Assembly: GCA_021776235.1 (NCBI GenBank)
Contig: JAJFGG010000172.1
Location: forward strand, 1 to 49,671
Length of the DNA stretch: 49,671 bases
Direction: 5' to 3'
Source: Alphaproteobacteria bacterium
Lineage (GTDB): Bacteria > Pseudomonadota > Alphaproteobacteria > GCA-2731375
Below, piece by piece: positions 1 through 9,169 of the stretch. The notes under the pieces were generated by a model. The model saw nothing but the letters and a program-made list of their open reading frames with translations. It was not told where the DNA came from and searched no databases. How positions within the stretch are numbered: the stretch's first letter is position 1; each line of letters starts with the position of its first letter. The position numbers and the translations under genes are program-made.

Positions 1-330
1 GCCGGCACCACCGTGACCTTGAAATTGCGCCGCACTGATTTTCGGATTTTAACCCGGAGCCGCCGCTTGCCTGATCCCACCCAATTGGCCGACACCATCT
101 ACCGCCATGGCGCTGAGTTGTTGGCCAAGGAAATCAGCAACAATGTCGGGAGTACGGCCTACCGCCTTTTGGGGGTTGGTCTGAGCGGCCTGGTCGATGG
201 CATGGAAGCAGACCCCTTTGATCTGGCTGAACCCGGCGCGGAACGCCGGGCCGATGCAGAGCGGGCCCTGGATCGGGTACGTGACCGATTTGGCACTGAT
301 GCCATCGGCAAGGGCCGGGGGCTGCCTTGA
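1..330 (+). CDS. dinB: DNA polymerase IV (DinB), C-terminal fragment, cut by the window edge
   Basis: This is the last 109 codons of a Y-family translesion DNA polymerase. The frame is open from base 1, so the true start lies outside the window. What remains is the little-finger domain that grips DNA: a TVTLKL strand, then TRSRRLPDPTQLADTI, then YRLLGVGLSGL. The acidic tail ends in DAIGKGRGL, a usual ending for alphaproteobacterial DinB. The polymerase palm with its catalytic carboxylates is not in view, so activity cannot be judged. The gene converges on the eipB-like gene, with about 60 bp between the two stops. DinB rather than ImuB is favoured by the short, standard C-terminus. Confidence 0.85.
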   Translation, partial: AGTTVTLKLRRTDFRILTRSRRLPDPTQLADTIYRHGAELLAKEISNNVGSTAYRLLGVGLSGLVDGMEADPFDLAEPGAERRADAERALDRVRDRFGTDAIGKGRGLP

Positions 331-389
331 TTGTTACCAGCGGTCTTAGATCGGAAATGCTCGAAATATTATATGCAGACGCGAACTGT

Positions 390-1196
390 TCAATCACATG
401 TGGGCCGGTTGTAATATTCCAACTCAACCAGACGGCCGGTCAGTCCGAATTCCGCGTAATCCAGGGTTAGATTGTCGACGACGCCATCGCTGTACATGGT
501 AAAGCCGACTTCGAATGCCGGGAGCCCAAGGCGGTCGTCGTGATGGTAATAGGCCAGGCGAATTGGCCAACTGCTCAAGTCCTTGGCCAGCAATTTAGCG
601 CCTTCCCCCTGCCGGCTGGCCATTTTGTCGCCGATGAAGACGGCTGCAAAATAATAGCCCGCGTCAAAGCTGCCATCGAAAAATTCAATTTCAAAACCGC
701 GGCTGCCGCGCAGGGCGTGTTCCAACATGACACGGCTGTGATTGATAGGGAACATTGTGCCGGCAGGCAGCGCCAGGTCACGCGTCTTGGGCAGACGCCA
801 GACTGCGTTGCCGGCGCCCGCGGTGTCGACGTCCGCCCGGCCCTCTTCTCGTTCAACAATTTTACCGTTGACCCGGTTCAACAAATTAAAACGAATTGCC
901 CGTCCATCCCGGCTTTCCCAGAGCGAGGCCTGCATATCACCGATTACGTTGGGCCCTTCGCTGCTGGTGATGTCGGTAATGAAGCCTTGATTGAAGATGA
1001 AGCCGCCGCAGTCTTCCATAAATTCAATCACCAGGCGGCCACTGACCGAGTCGATGCCAGGGCTGTTCCGGTTCTGATCCAGTTTCAGGTCATAGACGGT
1101 ACGGGCCGGGCGTAGGACCTGAGCCGCCGCCTGACCGGCGAATACGATCAGTGCAAGAAGAACGATGGCCTGGAAATTTTTTAAAGCCTTAAACAT
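390..1196 (-). CDS. eipB: EipB/DUF1849 family periplasmic cell-envelope integrity protein
   Basis: The product is a secreted beta-rich protein of the EipB (DUF1849) family. In Brucella, EipB is a periplasmic beta-spiral protein needed for envelope integrity; that role is taken from the family. A signal peptide is visible (MFKALKNFQAIVLLALIVFA, then GQAAAQ). The two cysteines expected to form the conserved disulfide are present, one in the EDCGGF segment and one in the last residues (PTCD). Two adjacent ATGs lie at 1199 and 1196. An AAGGA motif abuts the first and sits better spaced for the second, so 1196 is chosen. A longer upstream start at 1247 is open but lacks support. Confidence 0.8.
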   Translation of the reverse strand: MFKALKNFQAIVLLALIVFAGQAAAQVLRPARTVYDLKLDQNRNSPGIDSVSGRLVIEFMEDCGGFIFNQGFITDITSSEGPNVIGDMQASLWESRDGRAIRFNLLNRVNGKIVEREEGRADVDTAGAGNAVWRLPKTRDLALPAGTMFPINHSRVMLEHALRGSRGFEIEFFDGSFDAGYYFAAVFIGDKMASRQGEGAKLLAKDLSSWPIRLAYYHHDDRLGLPAFEVGFTMYSDGVVDNLTLDYAEFGLTGRLVELEYYNRPTCD

Positions 1197-1515
1197 CATT
1201 CCTTCAGGTCCCGTGTGTTGGTGGTTTGGTATTTCATACTGTATCAACTGTCCTTAATTTCAGGGGATTAGGAAGTGACCGCCAGCATTCCTGACGGTCG
1301 GACCGTGTCGCAATGTTATACCATGCCGCCCTGACGCGAAGCCAATAACACTGCCTCAATGGATTCTTGCCGGGCCAGCGTGTTATCATCATCAAGGAAA
1401 CGCCGCCGTTCATTGCGCCACCGCCAGGCACGGCGGCAAGGCCCAAGCTATTGAAAAATCGACCGTGCGGGGACCACTTGTTAAACACAGGCATTGATTT
1501 GAGAGAAAAATTATC
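1197..1515. other. Divergent intergenic region
   Basis: This roughly 320-bp gap separates the divergent eipB and HMG-lyase-like genes and must hold both promoters. The only structure seen is an imperfect inverted repeat at 1277-1299 (9-bp arms GACCGCCAG and CTGACGGTC, one mismatch, five-base loop CATTC), which could be an operator or a small hairpin. No convincing small gene or RNA gene was recognised. Confidence 0.35.
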
Positions 1516-2598
1516 ATGAACAAGCTGCCAAAGTCCGTGGTGATAACCGATGACACGATGCGTGAGGGCCTGCAAATAGAGAGCGCCGATATAACCGTGG
1601 ACGAGAAGCTTCGCCTGTTGGATGCGCTGGGCGAGACCGGGGCCAAGGTGATCTCGATCGGTTCATTCGCGCATCCCAAATGGACGCCATCAATGGCCTG
1701 CATCGACGAGATCGCGGAACGGTTTGTGCCAAAGCCGAATGTGAAATACACCGCCGCCGTGTTCAACCGCAGAGGCTTTGAACGGGCTGATCAATATTAT
1801 CCCAAGATCGACGTGCGCGGCAGACAGTTCAGCACCAATGTGGAGCTTTGTGACACTTTCGCCCGGCGCAATTACAACCGCACACAAGCTGAGCAGATCG
1901 CCGGATTGGATGTGGCCATCGCCGCCGCGCGGGACGGGGATGCTGAGTATGGTCTGGTGGGCTTGGGTAATCCCTTTGGCTCGAACTTCGAAGGTCCGTT
2001 TTCCCTGGCGCAAAGAATGGCCCTTCTCGAGCTGATGATTGGCAAGTGGCATGAGGCTGGGTTCAAGGTGAAAAAATGCTCTTTCTTTGACGCCATGGGC
2101 TGGAATATGCCGCACGAAGTCCGCGAGACGCTAGTTGCCATCAAAGAACGCTGGCCGGAAATCACGGACTTCCATATGCATTTGCACGACAGCCGGGGCG
2201 TGACGCTGGCAAGTTATTACGAAGCATTGCAACTGGGCGTAACGGAATTCGACACATCGTTGGGTGGCATGGGCGGATGTCCCTATTGCGGCAACGGCCG
2301 CGCCGCGGGCCATGTGCCGACCGAGGATTTCGTGAATCTTTGCCACGAACTAGGGATCGAGACCGGCTACGACCTGGACAAGCTGATCGACGCCGCGGCG
2401 GTTGCCGAGGAGGTTGTTGGCCATCCGCTGTGGGGGCATGTTTCGAAAGCTGGCGCGCGGCCGCGCGGCAAGCGGCTCTACCCCTCGGATATGCCGTTCG
2501 TCGAGACGCTTGAAGAGGCCGCCCACTTCCGCAAGGGGCCGGAGGTCTATGCCGCTCAACTGTCGCCTTGGCGTGAAGGCGATGCTCTCAGCCGCTGA
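1516..2598 (+). CDS. HMG-CoA lyase-like (pyruvate carboxyltransferase fold) enzyme
   Basis: This 360-residue protein has the HMGL-like TIM-barrel domain of enzymes that make or break C-C bonds next to a carboxylate with a divalent metal (HMG-CoA lyase, citramalate and isopropylmalate synthases). It begins with the catalytic-Arg segment DDTMREGLQ. It carries the metal-binding HMHLHDSRG motif near residue 220 and the glycine-rich GGMGGCPYCGNGRAAGHVPT segment, which matches the HMG-CoA lyase active-site cysteine loop. SIGSFAHPKW resembles the SF-SPKW strand of HMG-CoA lyases. Length is slightly greater than the usual 300 or so. The start is the ATG at 1516 behind GAGAGA. Exact substrate is unknown; a lyase is more likely than a synthase. 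It stands alone between eipB and nadE. Confidence 0.7.
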   Translation: MNKLPKSVVITDDTMREGLQIESADITVDEKLRLLDALGETGAKVISIGSFAHPKWTPSMACIDEIAERFVPKPNVKYTAAVFNRRGFERADQYYPKIDVRGRQFSTNVELCDTFARRNYNRTQAEQIAGLDVAIAAARDGDAEYGLVGLGNPFGSNFEGPFSLAQRMALLELMIGKWHEAGFKVKKCSFFDAMGWNMPHEVRETLVAIKERWPEITDFHMHLHDSRGVTLASYYEALQLGVTEFDTSLGGMGGCPYCGNGRAAGHVPTEDFVNLCHELGIETGYDLDKLIDAAAVAEEVVGHPLWGHVSKAGARPRGKRLYPSDMPFVETLEEAAHFRKGPEVYAAQLSPWREGDALSR

Positions 2599-2712
2599 GC
2601 GCTCTATTTAACGCGGGTTGGTTTGCGACGTTTGATTCCTCTGAACTCAACCCCGGAGGCAAGGGATAAATGCGGCGTTGAGAATTGCGCCTGTTCGTCC
2701 TAAACAACCGCC

Positions 2713-4377
2713 ATGACCAATGAACTGAAAATTGCCGTGGCGCAGATCAATCCGGTGGTTGGCGATATCGCGGGTAATGCGAACCAGGTGCGTGCGGCCC
2801 GCGGCGAGGCGGCGGCGGAAGGCGCCGATCTGGTGGTCTTTGGCGAATTGGCCCTGTGCGGCTATCCGCCCGAAGATCTGGTTTTGAAGGGTGCGTTTCA
2901 GGATGCGATTGCGGCCACGATGCGGGATCTTGCCGCGGAAACAGCCGATGGCGGGCCGGGTCTGTTGGTTGGGGCACCCTGGCGTGACCAAGGTCTGTTG
3001 TACAACGCGGTATTGCTGTTGGACGGCGGTGAAATCGTTGCGGTGCGTTACAAGCACGATCTGCCCAATTACGGTGTATTCGACGAAAAGCGGGTGTTTG
3101 CCCCAGGACCCTTGCCGGGGCCGGTCAGTTTTCGCGGCATTCGCCTGGGCGTGCCGATCTGCGAAGATATCTGGACGCCGGACGTTTGTGAATGTTTGGT
3201 CGAAACCGGCGCCGAACTGCTGCTCGTGCCGAACGGCTCGCCCTTCGAGGAGGGCAAGTTCGATGTGCGCCTGAACCATGCTGTGGCGCGGGTTGTGGAA
3301 ACCGGTCTGCCACTGGTCTACGTCAACCAGGTCGGTGGCCAGGACGAGTTGGTATTTGACGGCGGCAGCTTCGTGGTCAACGGCGATCATTCCCTCGCCA
3401 TGCAACTGCCCACTTTTGAACGCGGTCTGATCGTGACCGCGTGGCGGCGCGTGGACGACGATTGGGTCTGCGCCCAAGGCCCACGCACGGCGCCCCATGA
3501 AGGTCTGGGGGCGATCTACCGGGCCATGACATTGGGATTGCGCGATTACGTCAACAAGAACCGCTTCCCGGGTGTGGTTCTGGGCCTGTCCGGGGGGATC
3601 GATTCAGCGCTCAGCGCTGCCGTCGCGGTAGATGCCCTGGGGCCGGACCGGGTTTGGTGCGTAATGCTGCCATCGAAATACTCGTCCGAACATAGCCTTG
3701 CCGACGCCATGGAATGTGCCGAACTACTGCAATGTCGCTTGGATGAAGTGACCATCGAGCCCGCCGTGGCGGCCTTTGATACCATGCTCGACGGGCTGTT
3801 CGAGGGACGGGAGCCGGATACGACGGAGGAAAACATCCAGTCCCGGGCCCGCGGTATCGCCCTGATGGCGATCTCGAACAAATTTGGCCACATGGTGCTG
3901 ACCACGGGCAACAAATCGGAAATGTCGGTGGGTTACGCGACCATCTACGGCGACATGTGCGGTGGCTTCTCCGTATTGAAGGATGTCTACAAGATTACCG
4001 CCTTCGAGCTGGCCCGTTGGCGAAACCAGCAGACCTTCGACGATGCGTTGGGTCCGGCGGGTCGGGTTATTCCGGAAAACACCATCGTCAAGCCGCCTTC
4101 GGCCGAGTTGCGTCCCGACCAAAAGGACGAGGATTCACTGCCCCCCTACGAGGCTTTGGACGATATATTGCGGTGCCTGGTGGAAGAGGACATGGCCTTT
4201 GATGCGATCCTGGACCGTGGACATGAGGCCGAGGTTGTGCGGCGGATCGAGCATTTGCTCTATCTGGCTGAATACAAACGCCGACAGGCGCCGCCAGGGG
4301 TGAAAATTACGGCTCGGAATTTCGGCCGCGACCGGCGCTATCCCATCACCAACGGTTTCCGTAACGCGCGCGATTGA
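2713..4377 (+). CDS. nadE: Glutamine-dependent NAD+ synthetase
   Basis: This cytosolic enzyme makes NAD+ from nicotinic acid adenine dinucleotide, ATP and glutamine. It has two domains. The N-terminal nitrilase-like glutaminase (about residues 4-260) shows the Glu of VVFGELALCGYPPEDL, the Lys of RYKHDLPNYGVFDEKR and the nucleophilic Cys of GVPICEDIW. The C-terminal NAD synthase (about 270-550) shows the ATP-binding P-loop GLSGGIDSALS and the GNKSEMSVGY region. At 554 residues it has the normal length for the bacterial two-domain form. No strong Shine-Dalgarno precedes the ATG, but the protein begins exactly where the family does (ELKIAVAQINPVVGDI). Confidence 0.95.
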   Translation: MTNELKIAVAQINPVVGDIAGNANQVRAARGEAAAEGADLVVFGELALCGYPPEDLVLKGAFQDAIAATMRDLAAETADGGPGLLVGAPWRDQGLLYNAVLLLDGGEIVAVRYKHDLPNYGVFDEKRVFAPGPLPGPVSFRGIRLGVPICEDIWTPDVCECLVETGAELLLVPNGSPFEEGKFDVRLNHAVARVVETGLPLVYVNQVGGQDELVFDGGSFVVNGDHSLAMQLPTFERGLIVTAWRRVDDDWVCAQGPRTAPHEGLGAIYRAMTLGLRDYVNKNRFPGVVLGLSGGIDSALSAAVAVDALGPDRVWCVMLPSKYSSEHSLADAMECAELLQCRLDEVTIEPAVAAFDTMLDGLFEGREPDTTEENIQSRARGIALMAISNKFGHMVLTTGNKSEMSVGYATIYGDMCGGFSVLKDVYKITAFELARWRNQQTFDDALGPAGRVIPENTIVKPPSAELRPDQKDEDSLPPYEALDDILRCLVEEDMAFDAILDRGHEAEVVRRIEHLLYLAEYKRRQAPPGVKITARNFGRDRRYPITNGFRNARD

Positions 4378-4523
4378 TTGCCCTCGATAAGGTGATTGTA
4401 TCGATCCCGCATTTGTGGATACTGTCTGCCCTTGCGGCGCGGACGGTGGTTTCCGTTCGGGCCTGGAAATACCTAACCGACGGAAGACAACTTCCGGATA
4501 ATTCTTTTTAACGGGGAACGACT

Positions 4524-6107
4524 ATGAAACGCACCTTACTTGCGGCGACCACGGCTTTGGCCATGGTTGTTGCCGGCGCCACCGGCGTCAACGCGAAAGA
4601 ACTTCGATGGGGCTTCCAGACCGATACGGACAGTCTGGATCCCCATGCTCATGCGGTAACCTTCACCATCGGCTTTCTGGGCAATGTCTATGAAGGCCTG
4701 GTGCGCCGCGATGCAGACCTGAAAATCGAGCCGGCCTTGGCTGAATCCTGGACTGTTTCCGACGATGCCACCGTCTGGCGCTTCAACCTGCGCAAAGGCG
4801 TAAAATTCCACAACGGCAATGATTTCAACGCCGATGACGTGGTCTTCAGCTTTAAGCGGATCGCGGACCCGGATGCGCAGATGAAGACCAACGTGGCCAG
4901 CGTCAAGGAAGTTCGCAAGATCGACGACCATACGGTGGAAATCATCACCAGTGCACCGAACCCCATCCTGACCAGCCGATTGAACAGCGTCTTCATCATG
5001 GACAAGGAATGGTCGGAAGAAACCGGCTCGACCAAGGTCACGGTGATGGACCAGGATAAGATCAGCCCAGCCGGCCAGACCTCTATGGGGACGGGCGCCT
5101 TTGTCATCACCGACCGGACGGCCCAGGTGAAAACCACCCTGGTGCCGAACAAGAACTGGTGGGATAAGACCCAGCACAATCTGACCAAGGTCACCATGAC
5201 CCCGGTAAAGCAGGACTCGACCCGCGTTGCCGCCCTGCTGTCCGGCGAATTGGATATGGCTTATCCGGTTCCGACCCAGGATATCAATCGGGTCAACAGC
5301 AATAGTGGAACATCGGTCCTGGTCGGGCCGGAATTGCGCACCATCTTCATATTCATGGATCAGGCCAGCAAGAATTTGTTCGGCACGGACACCAAGAATC
5401 CGTTCCTGGACGTGCGGGTACGCAAGGCGCTCTATCAGGCCATCAACATCGAGGCCATCAAGAAAAAGATCATGCGGAATTTGGCGACGCCGTCCGCGAT
5501 CATGATCTCGCCAAAGCTGTTCGACCGGGCCAGTGATTTCGCGCGTTATCCCTACGATCCGGCGGCATCGAAAAATTTGCTTGCGGATGCCGGCTATCCG
5601 GACGGTCTGTCGGCCCGCTTTGATTGCCCGAACGACCGCTATGTCAATGATGAGCAGATCTGTCAGGCCGTGACGTCGATGGCTGCCAAGGTCGGCATCA
5701 AGCTGAACCTGTCGGCCAAGCCGAAGGCCCAGTACTTCAAGCAAGTACTGAACCCGAAGAACCGCGACTATCACGTCGGTCTGATCGGCTGGACACCGGG
5801 CTCCTTCGATAGTCACAACGTGGTCACCAACCTGATCGCTTCGTACAGTGACGAGAAGAAGACCGGCCGCTACAATTTGTCGAACAACAGGGATGATCGG
5901 ATCGACGAGTTGAACCCGATGATTCAATCGGAAGGCAGCAAGGCAAAGCGTGATGCCATGATCGCCGAGGTCTACAAACGGGTGCACGACAATGTCTACT
6001 ACATTCCGCTGCATCAGCAGGCCCTGGCGTGGGGCAAGCGCGATAACGTCACATTGCAACAGCGCGGCGACAACGTTTTTCGTTTTCGCTATGTGACGAT
6101 CAACTAG
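4524..6107 (+). CDS. ABC transporter periplasmic substrate-binding protein, family 5 (peptide/opine type)
   Basis: This is the periplasmic binding component of the importer encoded by the following four genes. It has a cleavable signal peptide (MKRTLLAATTALAMVVAG, then cleavage near VNAKELR) and no lipobox, so it is probably soluble in the periplasm. The body is the SBP_bac_5 fold of DppA/OppA: LRWGFQTDTDSLDPHAHA, the NVYEGLVRRDADLKIEPALAESW signature, and WRFNLRKGVKFHNGNDF. At 527 residues it matches the family. Ligand cannot be read from sequence; di- or oligopeptides, opines or glutathione are possible. GGGGAA precedes the ATG. A strong hairpin follows before the permease genes, which fits higher expression of the binding protein. 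Confidence 0.9.
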   Translation: MKRTLLAATTALAMVVAGATGVNAKELRWGFQTDTDSLDPHAHAVTFTIGFLGNVYEGLVRRDADLKIEPALAESWTVSDDATVWRFNLRKGVKFHNGNDFNADDVVFSFKRIADPDAQMKTNVASVKEVRKIDDHTVEIITSAPNPILTSRLNSVFIMDKEWSEETGSTKVTVMDQDKISPAGQTSMGTGAFVITDRTAQVKTTLVPNKNWWDKTQHNLTKVTMTPVKQDSTRVAALLSGELDMAYPVPTQDINRVNSNSGTSVLVGPELRTIFIFMDQASKNLFGTDTKNPFLDVRVRKALYQAINIEAIKKKIMRNLATPSAIMISPKLFDRASDFARYPYDPAASKNLLADAGYPDGLSARFDCPNDRYVNDEQICQAVTSMAAKVGIKLNLSAKPKAQYFKQVLNPKNRDYHVGLIGWTPGSFDSHNVVTNLIASYSDEKKTGRYNLSNNRDDRIDELNPMIQSEGSKAKRDAMIAEVYKRVHDNVYYIPLHQQALAWGKRDNVTLQQRGDNVFRFRYVTIN

Positions 6108-6134
6108 TATCGGCCAGCGGTTAGCGAAGTCGGG

Positions 6135-6163
6135 CGCCGCCACGGTGAATTGCCGTGGCGGCG
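6135..6163 (+). terminator. Intercistronic hairpin between binding-protein and permease genes
   Basis: A perfect 11-bp inverted repeat (CGCCGCCACGG and CCGTGGCGGCG) encloses a seven-base loop TGAATTG. It is followed by a short TTTTA rather than a long T tract, so partial termination or 3'-end mRNA protection is more likely than a full stop. Such hairpins commonly follow binding-protein genes in ABC importer operons and raise their share of the transcript. Confidence 0.55.
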
Positions 6164-6208
6164 TGCCGGTTTTAGGGCAATGTATTTAATGCACGGCGGA
6201 AGCGAACG

Positions 6209-7198
6209 ATGATTGCATTCCTGGTCCGGCGGCTCCTGCAGGCCATCGCGGTCATGGCTGTCGTGGCGCTGTGCGCATTTTTCATGTTTCAATTCGTTGG
6301 CGATCCGGTCAACCAGATGGTCGCCGAAGACGCTACGGACGAGGATCGTGAATACCTGCGCGAGCAGCTTGGCCTGAACGATCCCATACCGGTACAATTT
6401 GGAAAGTTTGCCTTGAATGCGGCGCAAGGCAATTTCGGCGTGTCCTATCAGCACAAGCGGGCGGTTTCCACTTTGATCCTGGAGCGCATGCCGGCAACTC
6501 TGGAATTGGCCGTGACCGCGGCCATTCTGGCGGCCCTGCTGGGGGTGCCGATGGGCGTCTATACGGGGCTCAGACGAGATGGCTTCGCCAGTAAAGTGAT
6601 CATGACCCTGTCCCTGATCGGTATTTCCCTGCCGACCTTCCTGATCGGTATTCTGCTGATTTATCTGTTTGCCGTCATATTGGGATGGCTGCCGTCTTTT
6701 GGCCGTGGCGAGGTGGTGCAGGTCGGCGCCTGGGAGAGTAATTTTCTGTCTGCGTCCGGCTTGAAGTCGATCATTTTGCCGGCGATTACTCTGGCGCTCT
6801 TTCAAATGACCTTCATCATGCGGCTTATCCGCTCGGAGATGCTCGAGGTGTTGCGCACGGATTTCATTAAATTCGCCCGCGCCCGCGGCTTGAGCAACCG
6901 CGCGGTTAATTATGGCCATGCGCTGAAGAACACCTTGGTGCCGGTGATCACCATCATCGGCCTGCAACTCGGTTCGTTGATCGCCTTCGCCATAATCACC
7001 GAAACCGTGTTCCAATGGCCAGGCATGGGGCAATTGTTCCTGCAGGCCGTGCAAGTGGTCGATATTCCAATCATGTCCGCCTACCTGATCCTGATCGCCT
7101 TCTTCTTCGTCATCATCAATCTGATCGTGGACATGCTCTATTATGTGGTCGATCCGCGACTGCGCGTTGATCAACCCACTGGGGGCGGACATGGCTGA
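6209..7198 (+). CDS. ABC transporter inner-membrane permease, DppB/OppB type
   Basis: This is the first of two permease subunits. The N-terminal membrane helix (MIAFLVRRLLQAIAVMAVV) is followed by the LGLNDPIPVQFGKF segment typical of DppB/OppB. Further helices form the binding-protein-dependent transport domain. The cytoplasmic EAA-like loop is seen in RSEMLEVLRTDFIKFARARG, which contacts the ATPase subunits. The length of 329 residues is normal. The start is the ATG at 6209 behind CGGAAG. The 3' end overlaps the start of the next permease gene by eight bases, indicating coupled translation. Confidence 0.92.
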   Translation: MIAFLVRRLLQAIAVMAVVALCAFFMFQFVGDPVNQMVAEDATDEDREYLREQLGLNDPIPVQFGKFALNAAQGNFGVSYQHKRAVSTLILERMPATLELAVTAAILAALLGVPMGVYTGLRRDGFASKVIMTLSLIGISLPTFLIGILLIYLFAVILGWLPSFGRGEVVQVGAWESNFLSASGLKSIILPAITLALFQMTFIMRLIRSEMLEVLRTDFIKFARARGLSNRAVNYGHALKNTLVPVITIIGLQLGSLIAFAIITETVFQWPGMGQLFLQAVQVVDIPIMSAYLILIAFFFVIINLIVDMLYYVVDPRLRVDQPTGGGHG

Positions 7199-8156
7199 AC
7201 AAACGGCTGAAAGCCTCCCCTTGACAGAAAGCCCGACGCGAACACAATCGACCTTCTACCGGATTTGGGACAGCGACGTCTGCTATTCCTTCCGTTCCTC
7301 GAAAGTGACCATTGTTGCGGCGGTGGTGACCGCGGTCATATTTTTCCTGGCAATATTTGCCCCCTGGGTAGCACCGCACCGGCCCTTCGATGTGGCGACC
7401 ATCGATCTGATGGACGCGGAATTGCCACCCTCGTGGGAGCAGGAAGGTGACTCGCGGTTTCTGATCGGTACGGACAACCTGGGCCGCGATTTGTTGTCGA
7501 CGATCCTTTATGGCACGCGAATTTCCCTGATTGTCGGATTTTTAAGCGTGATTTTTGGCCTTGTTGTGGGCGTCACCCTGGGTCTGATGTCCGGTTACAT
7601 GGGCGGCTACGTCGACGCTTTTATCATGCGCGTGGCGGAAATTCAGCTCTCCATCCCTGGAATTTTGGTGGCATTGCTGCTGGCCGGCACGCTGCGCGGC
7701 GTGATCAGTGCTGAGGCCTACAACGAGGCCATCATCTATGTTCTTGTCTTGACCATCGGCACCTCTATCTGGCCGCAGTTTGCGCGCACCGTGCGCGGTT
7801 CGACTCTGGTCGAACGCAACAAGGAATACGTCCTCGCAGCCCGCGTCATCGGCCTGTCGCGATTTTCCATCATGTTGCGCCACGTCTTGCCGAATGTGAT
7901 GGGGCCGGTGCTGGTGATCGCCACTATTAATCTGGCCATCGCCATCCTGACCGAAGCGACCTTGTCGTTCCTCGGCGTTGGCGTGCCGCCGACCCAGCCG
8001 TCGCTGGGCACATTGATCAACGAGGGGCAGAACTACCTGTTCTCGGGCCTATGGTGGATCACCATATTCCCCGGCGCCGTGCTGGCGATCCTGGTGCTGG
8101 CGGTCAATCTGCTGGGCGATTGGCTGCGTGATGCCTTGAATCCGAAATTGCGTTGA
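7191..8156 (+). CDS. ABC transporter inner-membrane permease, DppC/OppC type
   Basis: This is the second permease subunit. It begins with a cytoplasmic N-terminal stretch, then the first helix near residues 38-60 (VTIVAAVVTAVIFFLAIFAP). The FLIGTDNLGRDLLSTILYGTRISL segment is the hallmark of DppC/OppC. The EAA loop is RTVRGSTLVERNKEYVLAARV, and it ends with LNLLGDWLRDALNPKLR-like residues. The start is the ATG at 7191, preceded by GGGGGCGG and overlapping the preceding stop. A GTG at 7143 would add 16 residues inside the previous gene and is not favoured. Confidence 0.92.
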   Translation: MAEQTAESLPLTESPTRTQSTFYRIWDSDVCYSFRSSKVTIVAAVVTAVIFFLAIFAPWVAPHRPFDVATIDLMDAELPPSWEQEGDSRFLIGTDNLGRDLLSTILYGTRISLIVGFLSVIFGLVVGVTLGLMSGYMGGYVDAFIMRVAEIQLSIPGILVALLLAGTLRGVISAEAYNEAIIYVLVLTIGTSIWPQFARTVRGSTLVERNKEYVLAARVIGLSRFSIMLRHVLPNVMGPVLVIATINLAIAILTEATLSFLGVGVPPTQPSLGTLINEGQNYLFSGLWWITIFPGAVLAILVLAVNLLGDWLRDALNPKLR

Positions 8157-8164
8157 TCGCGACC

Positions 8165-9169
8165 ATGCCCAAGCCCAGTAATCAGGCCCTTCTGTCGGTA
8201 CGCAATCTGCGTATTGAGTTTCCGAACCGGCGCGGCATCTTGGTGGCGGTGGACGATATTTCCTTCGATATCGCACCGGGTGAGATTCTGGGCGTGGTTG
8301 GCGAATCCGGCGCCGGAAAATCCCTTACGGGAGCTGCCATTATTGGTCTGCTGGAGCCACCTGGTCGCATCGCCAGGGGCGAAATCATACTCGAGGGGGA
8401 ACGCATTGACCACTTGCCCTATGAGGAGCTTCGTAAAATTCGCGGCCGGCGGATTGGCGCGATTTTTCAGGATCCTCTGACCTCTCTGAATCCGCTTTAT
8501 TCCGTCGGCCGCCAATTGATCGAAACGATCCAGACGCATTTGCCATTGAATGAACGGGAGGCCCGTGTCCGGGCCCTGGAATTGTTGGAGGAAGTGGGCA
8601 TTCCCGGTGCGGAGGAGCGCATCGATCATTATCCGCATCAATTTTCCGGCGGCATGCGTCAGCGCGTGGTCATCGCTCTGGCGCTGTGTGCGGAACCGCG
8701 TTTGATCATCGCGGACGAGCCTACGACGGCGCTGGATGTTTCCATTCAGGCCCAGATTATTTCTCTATTAAAAGGTCTTTGCCATGAGCACGGGACGGCG
8801 GTGATGCTGGTCACCCATGATATGGGCGTAATCGCCGAGGCGGCGGACCGGGTTGCGGTGATGTATTCCGGACGTATCGCGGAAATCGGGCCGGTGCAGG
8901 AAGTCGTGCGTACGGCCAAGCATCCCTATACCCATGGCCTGATGGGTTCGATCCCCCATATTGGCCATCACGTGGATCAACTGACGCAAATAGAAGGTTC
9001 CATGCCGCGGCTACAGGAAATTCCAACCGGCTGTCCTTTCAATCCCCGCTGTATACAAGTGATGGATCGTTGCCTTGTGGAAAGGCCCGATCTGCAAGGC
9101 GTCGATCAATCTGAAGTCGCGTGCCATCTGTTTGACGAAGCTGGGTTGGCGGCCGGCGCCGGTGAATGA
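8165..9169 (+). CDS. ABC transporter ATP-binding protein, DppD/OppD type
   Basis: This is one of two cytoplasmic ATPase subunits that power the importer. The Walker A is GESGAGKS, the Q-loop is FQDPLTSLNPLY, the signature is FSGGMRQRV, the Walker B is LIIADEPTTALD, and the switch His is in LVTHDMG. The C-terminal oligopeptide-transporter extension carries the cysteines GCPFNPRC and DRC...C that bind an Fe-S cluster or metal in some relatives. The chosen start is the ATG at 8165. A TTG at 8153 overlapping the previous stop is possible, and neither has a strong ribosome site. The 3' end overlaps the next gene. Confidence 0.92.
   Translation: MPKPSNQALLSVRNLRIEFPNRRGILVAVDDISFDIAPGEILGVVGESGAGKSLTGAAIIGLLEPPGRIARGEIILEGERIDHLPYEELRKIRGRRIGAIFQDPLTSLNPLYSVGRQLIETIQTHLPLNEREARVRALELLEEVGIPGAEERIDHYPHQFSGGMRQRVVIALALCAEPRLIIADEPTTALDVSIQAQIISLLKGLCHEHGTAVMLVTHDMGVIAEAADRVAVMYSGRIAEIGPVQEVVRTAKHPYTHGLMGSIPHIGHHVDQLTQIEGSMPRLQEIPTGCPFNPRCIQVMDRCLVERPDLQGVDQSEVACHLFDEAGLAAGAGE

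Noticed and set aside
4536-6143. Long minus-strand open frame of 535 codons across the binding-protein gene
   Set aside because: It is antisense to a clear SBP family 5 gene, has His/Gln/Arg-rich unlike composition and no ribosome site. High GC codon bias leaves antisense frames open.
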